Assembly (NCBI GenBank): GCA_035135055.1
Contig: JAVFHQ010000027.1
Location: 1 to 64,000 of the forward strand
Direction: 5' to 3'
From: Oleoguttula mirabilis
Taxonomy: Eukaryota; Ascomycota; Dothideomycetes; Mycosphaerellales; Teratosphaeriaceae
DNA length: 64,000 nt
Numbering within the stretch: the first letter of the stretch is position 1; the number at the start of each line of letters is the position of its first letter. The notes beneath the pieces were generated by a model that worked only from the letters and a program-made list of their open reading frames with translations, was not told the origin of the DNA and searched no databases. Made by a program: the position numbers and the translations under genes. Shown in pieces: positions 55,840 to 64,000 of this stretch.

Positions 55840-56941
55840 ATGGCAATGATGCCGTCCGGCGGTGGTGGAAGCAACCAGACAGCCAACCCCTACGAGCAGT
55901 ATGATGCGCCGAGTGTCGAAGACGACCTCATAGATCCCGATGATGGTATGCTGCCCAGCTCTCAAGAGTAACTGCGCATCGCTTACAACATGCCCCAGCC
56001 ACACTCGACGACCTCGACGACCCGATCAACAACCAGTCCACCTCCGACCGTGCACCCCTCACCGGCAACATATCCTCCTCCCAAGCCCACCAAAACTCCC
56101 GCGCCGCGAACAACACCGGCAACTACCTGACCTCCGCCATACCTGGTGAGGATCGCCGCGCGCCGCTCAACACCATCGATGAGTCGGTATGGGACACGCT
56201 GCGGAGAGATCTGCTCGGGGTGTGGGAGAAGATGCAGCAGGTGCTGTACCCGAAATACTTACTGGGAGGCATGATGGCGAGAGGTGGTGGCGCTGGTGGC
56301 GCAGAACGGGGAGAAGGCAACGGCCTGGCAGGCGGTGTCGAGACCATTAGAGGCATAGTGGGGAGGTGGCCCGATGCGGATACGGTGTTGCAGGGCGGCA
56401 TGGGCGAGGGACTACGCGATTGGGACCTATGGTATGTCACGAGACGCCGCGCGCACACACGATGATGGCCATGCTGACGGAATCCCAAGGGGCCCGCTCT
56501 TGTTCTGCCTGCTACTCTCCTTCCTCCTCTCCCTCAACGCAAGGGATGACCAGCGCTCTCTGGTCTTCAGCGGCGTTTTCGCCATGATCTGGATCGCCGA
56601 GGCAATCGTCACGCTGCAGATCAAGCTTCTCGGCGGCAACATGTGAGCCGTCTCCACTAATGTCTTGGTACACTGTGCTAACATCCCATAGCTCCTTCTT
56701 CCAATCGATCTGCATCATCGGCTACACCCTCTTCCCGCTCGTCATCGCTGCGCTGCTCTCCGCATTACATGTGCCAATGATAGTGCGCATACCGGTCTAC
56801 AGCGTGCTTGGGCTGTGGTCGCTGGCAGCGGGTGTCAGTATTCTGGGAGGGAGCGGAGTCGTAAAGAACCGGGTGGGATTGGCGGTGTACCCGCTGTTCG
56901 TGTTCTACATTGGGTTGGATTGCTTGTGTTTTATTTCGTAG
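55840..56941 (+). CDS. YIP4: YIP1-family Golgi membrane protein (Yip4 / YIPF6)
   Basis: Four exons: 55840-55945, 55999-56431, 56490-56642 and 56692-56941 (introns 53, 58 and 49 nt), 313 aa. A hydrophilic N-terminal half carries acidic DDLIDPDD and LNTIDESVWDTLRRDL, then VLYPKYLL. The C-terminal half is the five-helix Yip1 domain: DLWGPLLFCLLLSFLLS, VFSGVFAMIWIAEAIVT, LLGGNISFFQSICIIGYTLF, and VAVYPLF-like ending GVVKNRVGLAVYPLFVF. The GYTLFPL and GGNISFFQ motifs are diagnostic of YIPF6/Yip4. Such proteins bind Ypt/Rab GTPases and shape ER-Golgi membranes. The start follows the adjoining minus-strand gene by 267 nt, so both share a promoter. Confidence 0.9.
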
Positions 56942-57161
56942 CGCGCTACCATCGAGTGTTGAGCAGGACTGTTTACCCTGCAAATGCCATGCTTTGAACA
57001 CCGAGCTCCGCTTGAGCGCACTTGCCACATGCGAAATGAAGTGAGGTTCACGGCGGTGACGTCGCCGTTCTTCCAGGTCCACTCTCAAGTGTAGCATATA
57101 CCTCTCGCTTACAATCATCAGTGGGTGTGATTAACACCAGCCTCTCGACTATTCGGATGCG

Positions 57162-58053
57162 ATGTCTTGCCCAACAGCAACGGCTCTTCGGCCGCCAATA
57201 GAGCTGTACCTACCCAACACAGACGAACGTTGCGTCTTGACGTTGCTTCTCGATCAATGCGTACTGGCAGCTGACGAGCAAGTCGCCTTGGTGAAGGGCT
57301 ACATCGAGGTCACATGTGACGCTAAGGTAGAAATTGGGGACGTCTTCTCCGCTGGTCGTGTCAGAGAGCATATCGTCGCGAAGATATACATGCCTATGTC
57401 AGTCGCACCGTTTCGTGGCATAGCACACGCCGGACTCACTGACGCCAGAATATATCAGGTACGCGACAACCCGGAGCCAGCGAGCTGACCATGAGATGGC
57501 CGATCTCTTGTCGAAGCGGGAGGGTGGCTGTCAAGATGCGCCACAGGTACTGGCAAGCATCATCAAAGATCCCACGGGAATCGTCACAGCTGCCACGACA
57601 CATGGACCTGCAGTGCAAGTACTGCACTTCGTGGTGCTGGACAAAGAGCCCGAAGAAGACTGGCTCGAGGGTGGGTTTCCAGATCCAGCTACGGAGGAGC
57701 TGTTACGAAGCCGCAAGTCAAGACGATCCCACCAGGAGACTGCGTCACCAACGCGTGGGACGGCGCACAAGAGAAGCACGCGTGAGCTCCTGAATCCGGC
57801 GGACGATGGGTCGGCGATGACGGCGCGCGTAGCTATCGCCACACCCGAGGACATGCGTGTCGGGATTGACGGCAAGTGCAAGCGCCTTGCCAGTACGAAG
57901 ATTGATGCTGACACGCGTGTAGATTCATGCGCGACCGTCCACCGCATGGTGTACGCCGCAAGTAGCTGGAGTGCTCAAACGATGGCTGTGAGCTCACAGT
58001 GCCCAACGTGTCTCGGAGATTGGATGCAACTCTCTACCGGTGTCGCTGCCTAA
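57162..58053 (+). CDS. unidentified protein, two-exon model
   Basis: Exons 57162-57458 and 57496-58053 join in phase through a 37-nt GT-AG intron (GTACGC donor, GCTGAC branch-like site), giving 284 aa. The intron would be unusually short, and the two halves may instead be separate frames. The first half is mixed alpha/beta-like (ERCVLTLLLDQCVLAADEQ), the second is Arg/Ser/Thr-rich with one CPTC near the C-terminus. No family recognised, no signal peptide. Confidence 0.4.
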
Positions 58054-58597
58054 GACAGTGAGGTCCCAGGTATAGCCGAGCCAGCGGCCTTTCGCCCTGC
58101 CTGGTCAGCGACTTGGAATCTGCACATCCCAACCTGCTATATGTAGCATCTGTTGAAGGGGAAACTTATATAAATGGGCGCAGACACCCACGAGTATGTG
58201 ATATCAGCTGTGCAGTGGGTGCAAAGGGGGCTTGTCCCTTCCTCAATGACAGCTCTCCTGGCGGGCGTCGCGAGCAGTCCATGTATACGGGTTTGCGCCC
58301 ATACACGGTGCAGGGCGTTAATGGCGACATGGGTATCAGGGCTTGAGGTTTCCATGGGTAGCGTGATTTCTGTGACCTCCTTCGATGAGGTGACTGATTC
58401 CCATTCGTTTCTATCGCGTCTTGCATGACCTGGAGCACGTCTGGACTTTCGACCCGTGAAGTGCCGGAGTAATAGAAGAACAGACTCTGAGGCTGAAACC
58501 AAAGTGAGGCCGACGTCACATTGCCGAACTTTGTCCGGCGCATTGCAGCTTCGAGCTCGAGTAAAGCAACGATCCAGCGGCGCTATACAGGTCCACC
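58054..58597. other. intergenic upstream of VMA7
   Basis: 544 nt, presumed VMA7 promoter. Nothing else seen. Confidence 0.4.
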
Positions 58598-59158
58598 ATG
58601 GCGTTACCACAATCGGCGTACAAAGACCGGGAGTTCCTGGCGGTCATTGGGGATGAGGTACGGTTGGCAATAAAGAAGCTGCTCATGCCGATATCGCAGC
58701 TGAACATGCCATAGGACTCAGTAACGGGCATTCTGCTGGCTGGCGTGGGCGTACGTCCTACTACTTTCGCACCAGAGCTGGAACGACGAGGGGCTGACTG
58801 AAGAGTACATACAGCATGTCACCGACCCGCCAGACTCGCAAAAGAACTACCTCGTCGTGGACCAGAAGACGGACACCGCGACCATCGAAGGCGCATTCGA
58901 CTCGTTCACGAAGAAGCGGAAGGATATTGCCATTGTGCTCATAAATCAGCATGTACGTCACGGGGAGGGCGTTTCAGGAGGTCTGGGACGGTGTTGGGGT
59001 GCTGATTCGCGGGACAGATTGCGGACAAGATACGAGGCAGGGTAGACAGCTACACCGAGGCCTTCCCATCGGTGCTTGAGATACCCAGCAAAGACCACCC
59101 GTACGACCCGGACAAGGACAGCGTGATGAAGAGGGTGCGGAAGCTGTTTGGAGAGTAG
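58598..59158 (+). CDS. VMA7: V-type ATPase subunit F
   Basis: Four exons: 58598-58657, 58715-58750 (36 nt), 58815-58952 and 59018-59158, with introns of 57, 64 and 65 nt; 124 aa. Subunit F sits in the central rotor stalk of the V1 sector and couples ATP hydrolysis to proton pumping at vacuole and endosome membranes. The family blocks are clear: FLAVIGDE then DSVTGILLAGVG across the first intron, HVTDPPDSQKNYLVVD, DIAIVLINQH and IADKIRGRVDSY, ending VLEIPSKDHPYDPDKDSV. The length equals the family norm (118-124 aa). All introns are phase 0. Confidence 0.95.
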
Positions 59159-59496
59159 TGTCTGTCATGGTGTCGGCACGGCGAGACGGAGAAGGATTAC
59201 CCAAGGACTGGTGGAGGGCACGGCCACGGTGTGACCTGGGCCTACGATGTGCATGACTGGGCCAAAGTGGCCCTGCGGGCTTGTCCTTCGTGGGGTGCAA
59301 TGAATGGCAAGTAGGCACTGGGCATAGGTTACACCAGTTGCTGGCAAGTACAGTTACCCAAGATGGCACTACGATATGCACAGATTAGGACTCGCAGCAG
59401 CCCGCTATTTCGCTAGAACGCTCGTATCGAAGGGTAGCTCGTCCACTCGACCCGTAGGTCTCTCATATCTCATCATCTCCGAGACGCTGTAGTTTA
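59159..59496. other. intergenic between convergent VMA7 and NPC2
   Basis: 338 nt shared 3' flank; nothing else seen. Confidence 0.4.
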
Positions 59497-60106
59497 TCAA
59501 AGGCCCTGCTTCCACACGACCTCCGTGACGCCATTGTTCTTCTTGAACTCCACCGTCGCCGTCAAGCATGTAATCTTCTTCTCGTCCTTGGTCACGACGT
59601 CGGCGACGACGGTGTATTTGCCGTTGGGGATCTGATTGGGCAGGTCCACCTCCTTCGACAGCGCCGTCTCCTTGTCCTTGTTCAACGGGCACTCCAGGTC
59701 GACCTTGCCCACGGTTTCGCAGAGGTCGGCGGTTTGGCGGATGATGGTGATGAGGCCGTACTTGACCTGCAGGTGTATCTTGGCGCCGTCCTCGATGTCT
59801 TCTTTCAGGATGCCTTTCGCCTCAATCTTCAATGTTTGGCCGCTGGACCTTGTGTCAGTAGGGAGAGTCAGGCAAGATGTGATATGACTGGTGGACGCAC
59901 GCTCTCGGTGGGTTGGGGTCCAAGTTCACGCTCTGCAGGGTCAGGATGTCGTTCTCGGGGTTCTGGCAATGCTGGAGCGGGTTCTCGCCGGGCACCGATA
60001 GCGAGTCGTCGAAGGGCGCGACGGCGGGCGAGCGGCCGAAGAGGGTCGAGCGGGCGGAGACAGAGGTGGCGAGGAGCGCAGAGGCGGCGACGGCGAAGAA
60101 CTTCAT
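59497..60106 (-). CDS. NPC2: phosphatidylglycerol/phosphatidylinositol transfer protein, ML domain (NPC2)
   Basis: Two exons, 60106-59901 and 59848-59497 (52-nt intron), 185 aa. A signal peptide (MKFFAVAASALLATSVSA) is followed by the ML lipid-binding fold: PLQHCQNPENDILTLQSVNL, DPNPP, then GQTLKIEAKG, ADLCETVGKVDLECPL, IPNGKYTVVADVVTKDEK and ITCLTATVEF. The Cys residues expected to form the family disulfides are present. NPC2-type proteins carry sterols or phospholipids in the lumen of the vacuole. It diverges from SEC27 with 457 nt between starts. Confidence 0.93.
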
Positions 60107-60563
60107 GGTAGCGGTATGTTATGGCAGGTTGGAGGTGGCGGTTGTTGGGGGAGGTGAATGGTGAAGTGTGGCTGGACTGCTGCAGGCGGCAAAGTTGCAG
60201 CGAAGCTCTCTCCAAGGTCGCCGACGGCGCTAAGCGACTAAGCGACGTCAGGCGGGGCGCAGACTTGACGGAAAGTGAGCGCGCACGTGATTGGAGATAT
60301 TCCTTGGGAATCACAGCTGTCCATCCATTGGACGAAGGCGGAAGAGGACAGGCATAGCGAACGCGGCCGCTATACAATCAACATACTCCGACCAACAACA
60401 CGCTGTGTGGCGACCGCATCTCCCTCCTCTAAGCCCCCATCACGCACCCACCGACCCAATGCGCGCCTGAAGTCCACCGGTTACACCGACAGGCCAGCCC
60501 ATCCACGTTGAGCGAGACAAGAGCGGTCCCTTGCATTGCGCGGACAAGGGCTAGCCGTGGAAG
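60107..60563. promoter_or_regulatory. shared promoter region of NPC2 and SEC27
   Basis: 457 nt between two divergent starts (60106 minus, 60564 plus). No specific site claimed. Confidence 0.5.
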
Positions 60564-63338
60564 ATGAGGTTGGACGTCAAGGTGCGCTCCAAGCCGACGG
60601 CAATGGACACCGGGCAGCATGGGATCAAAGGTTAACTTGGACCTACAGAGGCAGCTCTTCGCGCGCAGCGAACGAGTCAAGGGCATCGACTTCCACCCCA
60701 CCGAGCCATGGGTGAGCACTGCCACCTACACCTCGCTCAAGACAGCACGCTGATATGCGCAGATCCTCACGACACTCTACAGCGGCCATGTCTACATCTG
60801 GTCCTACGAGACACAAGCCATCATCAAGACCTTCGAGCTCACCGACGTCCCCGTACGAGCCGGCCGCTTCGTCGCCCGCAAGAACTGGATCGTCTGCGGC
60901 AGCGATGACTTCCAGCTCCGGGTATACAACTACAACACCTCCGAGAAGATCACCTCCTTCGAAGCACATCCGGACTACATACGGGCTATTGTGGTGCATC
61001 CGACCCAGCCTTTCGTGCTGACAGCTAGCGATGATATGACGATCAAGCTGTGGGATTGGGAGAAGGGCTGGAAATGCGTGCAGGTGTTCGAAGGGCACAA
61101 TCACTATGTTATGGGTCTAGCGATCAACCCAAAGGACACAAACACATTCGCCTCTGCGTGCCTGGACAGGACGGTCAAGGTGTGGAACCTTGGGTCAGGC
61201 ACATCGAACTTCACGCTCGAAGCACACGAGACGAAGGGCGTGAACCACGTAGATTACTACCCGCAAAGTGACAAGCCATACCTGCTTACCACCTCAGACG
61301 ACCGGACAGTGAAGATCTGGGACTACACGACCAAGGCGCTCATCGCCACGCTTGAAGGCCACACCAGCAATGTGTCGTTCGCTTGCTACCACCCTGAGCT
61401 ACCTGTCATCATCTCCGGCTCGGAGGACGGCACTGTCAAGATATGGCACGCGAACACGTACCGCCTGGAGCAGTCACTGTCGTACGGTCTGGAGCGAGCA
61501 TGGTGTGTCTCTTATCAACGCGGCAAGCAGGGCATAGCGATGGGTTTCGATGATGGTGCAGTGGTGGTAAAGATGGGCCGGGAAGAACCGGCAGTCTCCA
61601 TGGACGGCTCAGGCAAGATCATATGGGCGAAGCACTCGGAAATCCTCACGTCCGTCATCAAGGGCGCAGACAAGAGCATCAAAGACGGCCAAGTCATTTC
61701 ATTAACTTCAAAAGACCTCGGCAGCACCGAGCTCTACCCTCAGACACTTCTCCACAGTCCGAATGGCAGGTTCGTTGCTGTATGCGGAGACGGTGAGTAT
61801 ATCATATACACCGCGCTCGCGCTGCGCAATCAAGCTTTCGGGTCCGCGCTTGACTTTGCATGGGCGAGCAAAGAGAACGACAAGGACTATGCTATCAGGG
61901 AGTCGCAGTACTCGGTGAAGATATACCGCAACTTCAAGCCCAAGTCCGGAGACGGCAGTGTCAATGTCGGCTACACTGCCGATGGGTTGTCTGGTGGCGT
62001 GTTGCTCGGCGTGAAGGGCCAGGGTGGGGTCGGGTTCTTCGACTGGGAGACAGGCAAGCTTGTGCGGCGCATTGAGGTCGAGCCGAAGAATGTGTACTGG
62101 TCTGAGTCCGGCGAGCTTGTGTGTTTGGCTTGCGAGGACACGTACTACGTCTTGCGGTACTCGAGGGAGCAGTATTTGGCTGCATTGCAGGCTGGCGCTG
62201 TGGAAGAGGACGGTGTTGAGGACGCATTTGAGGTCGTGTGCGACATCAATGAGAGGTGTGTGATGCTATCGACTGGATTGGAGAACGAGACTGACTTTCA
62301 CGCAGCGTACGGACGGGCCAGTGGGTCGGTGACTGCTTCGTCTACACCAACAGCACCAACCGGCTCAACTACCTTGTCGGCGACCAGACGTACACCGTCT
62401 CCCACTTTGACCAGCCATACTACGTGCTCGGATACCTTACGCGAGATGGCCGGGTCTACGTATGCGACAAGGATGTCCAAGTCACATCTTTCGCTCTCTC
62501 GCTCTCTGTCATTGAATACCAGACTTTAGTCCTCCGAGGCGACCTTGACTCTGCGAACGAGATGCTTCCTGACATACCGGAGGACCAGAAGAACAAGATC
62601 GCTCGCTTCTTGGAGGGCCAGGGCTACAAGGAGCAAGCTTTGGATGTCGCCACTGACGCTGAGCACCGCTTCGAGCTTGCACTTGGCCTTGGAAAGCTGC
62701 AGATCGCACTCGAGCTTGCGCGGGAAGCGGACGTCGAGCACAAGTGGAAGACGGTCGGTGATGCGGCGCTGACGGCGTGGGACCTGGCTTTGGCGGAAGA
62801 ATGCTTCCGGAATGCCAAGGATCTGGGCAGTTTGCTGCTCATCTACTCATCAAGTGCCGACGAGGAGGGCCTACGTAGTCTGGCGGCCAAGGCAAAGGAC
62901 GCCGGGCAGCACAACGTCGCCTTCACGTGCTTGTGGCAGATCGCGGATCTTGATGGCTGTCTCGACGTCCTGCTGTCGACTGGCAGGTCGGCTGAGGCTG
63001 TGCTCTTTGCGCAGACGTACAAGCCAAGCCGGTGTAAGGAGGTCGTGGGGCAGTGGAAGCAGGGGCTTGAAAAGGCGGGCAAGGGCAAGGTCAGCCGCGT
63101 GATTGGCGTGCCGGAGGATGATGGGGAGATGTTCCCGGAGTGGGATGAGTATCTGCGGGTAGAGAAGGAGGGCGGTGCGACTACCGACCTGATTGATGTC
63201 GGTGAGACGAATGGCGAGGTTGATGGCGGAGAGGGAGAGGCAGAGGAGGACGCGTCCGAGGTCAATGAAGACGATGCGCCGGTGGAGGCGGATCCTGACG
63301 AGGATGTGGCGGCGCCGCAGGGTGAAACGGAAACTTGA
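60564..63338 (+). CDS. SEC27: coatomer subunit beta' (beta'-COP)
   Basis: Four exons: 60564-60581 (18 nt), 60649-60711, 60763-62255 and 62306-63338 (introns 67, 51 and 50 nt), 868 aa. The family start MRLDVK joins RQLFARSERVKGIDFHP across the first intron. An N-terminal WD40 propeller follows (VYIWSYETQ, TIKLWDWEKGW, TVKVWNLG, TVKIWDYTTK, TVKIWHANTYR), then a second propeller with YAIRESQYSVKIYRNF, then an alpha-solenoid (LPDIPEDQKNKIARFLEGQG, ELALGLGKLQIALE) and a strongly acidic C-terminal tail. beta'-COP is part of the COPI coat for Golgi-to-ER transport and binds KKXX sorting signals through its first propeller. The length agrees with the family (about 850-900 aa). Confidence 0.96.
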
Positions 63339-63649
63339 GATGTTGGAATGGGGCGCCTAGGAGTAGTGGAAATGGGGTAAGAGGCGACGCTGATTTTAGC
63401 ATCGGCGCCCACTCAGCTTAGATGTTCTATCAGCATCTGTAGAGAACTCTGGTTTGCTTGATTGCAGCTGGGCTCTCAAGTGGTTCCACTCCGGTCCAGA
63501 GACTGATTCTGACGTAGCCAGAGACCACACAAGTTAACGAGCCTTGAGAACTACTGTAGGAACTGCACTACGGTTCTATCGAAGCCATCTACTAGCTTTC
63601 CAAGGCTGGGACGCCCTTGCGGTCATTATAGGCGCTGCGCTGGTCTCAA
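63339..63649. other. intergenic between convergent SEC27 and the O-methyltransferase remnant
   Basis: 311 nt; nothing seen. Confidence 0.35.
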
Positions 63650-64000
63650 CTACATCTCTACCTCGATGATGCCTTGCGAGCTCCCCTTCAACTCCCAGAA
63701 CTTCGCGAATCGATGATGGGCTGCTTCCAGCAAGGTGCGCCACTGCCTCTCTGTCCTTTCGAGCGCGGAGTAATGCGCCATCATGTTGATGTCAAGAGCC
63801 GCCATTCACGGTTCGATGTCCTTGATACGGTCCGGCATCACTGCTTCGAGCAGCAGGATCTTGGTGTACCCGGGCTTGCCTGCCTCTTTTAGAAGGGTGA
63901 GTATCTTATGGGCTGCAGACTAGACCAGTAAGTGTAGGCTTACATCGAAGGTCATGATTGCAACGCACCTTCCGAGGCTGGCCAATCGTGCAGTATTGAA
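63650..64000 (-). pseudogene. 3' end of an O-methyltransferase with an in-frame stop, cut by the window edge
   Basis: Two exon parts: 64000-63969 and 63912-63650, joined in phase by a 56-nt intron (GTGCGT donor). Translated pieces match the C-terminus of plant/fungal SAM-dependent O-methyltransferases: ILHDWPASE, then AHKILTLLKEAGKPGY, KILLLEAVMPD, and ALDINMMAHYSALERTERQW, ending at TAG 63650-63652. The frame is broken by a TGA at 63806-63808, just before the ALDINMM block. A single G-to-A change from TGG could have produced it. So the gene is either recently inactivated, makes a truncated protein, or the base is a sequencing error. The HDW motif with the catalytic His is upstream of the stop. 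Confidence 0.7.

Overview
This window is nuclear DNA of a filamentous ascomycete. The genes carry short GT-AG introns, mostly 49-82 nt with a few of 160-185 nt. Gene content is typical of Pezizomycotina: a GAF-type hybrid histidine kinase, a C2H2 plus fungal-specific-domain transcription factor, HAUS6, and single-pass cysteine/Ser-Thr-rich surface proteins. Placement in Dothideomycetes (Capnodiales/Mycosphaerellales-like) is a guess from overall protein flavour. Many gene models below were spliced by hand. Where exon phases close into one frame I give all boundaries; 5' ends of some zinc-finger genes remain uncertain.

Left part (0.3-25 kb): ORC4 is followed by seven genes for C2H2 zinc-finger proteins (called ZF1 to ZF7 here), all on the minus strand between 2.7 and 21.1 kb and interrupted only by one membrane-protein gene. 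Four of the seven have a phase-2 intron at the same place inside the first finger. Most share short motifs of the type [LIV]DPRL and [TS]YAxx. I read this as a lineage-specific tandem expansion of a transcription-factor-like family, and it is the most unusual feature of the window. A decayed GT8 glycosyltransferase and a second membrane protein of the same general type as the one inside the array follow.

Middle (25-45 kb): HAUS6 (augmin) and an HD-domain nucleotidase diverge from a shared promoter. A long gene-poor stretch precedes a large C2H2/fungal-specific transcription factor, whose uninterrupted reading frame hides a 60-nt intron. After another gene-poor stretch come a small Cys-motif protein, ARV1, VMA9 (V-ATPase subunit e, with an 11-nt first exon) and a CAX-family cation/proton antiporter.

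Right part (46-64 kb): a repeat-containing secreted protein, a GAF hybrid histidine kinase, an acidic hypothetical protein, YIP4, an unknown protein, VMA7 (V-ATPase subunit F), NPC2 and SEC27 (beta'-COP). At the right edge is the 3' end of an O-methyltransferase carrying an in-frame stop. Several genes from 40 kb onward serve the secretory pathway or vacuole (ARV1, VMA9, CAX, YIP4, VMA7, NPC2, SEC27). They are mostly housekeeping genes on both strands, so I do not read them as a functional cluster. I found no convincing tRNA, rRNA, transposon or biosynthetic gene cluster.
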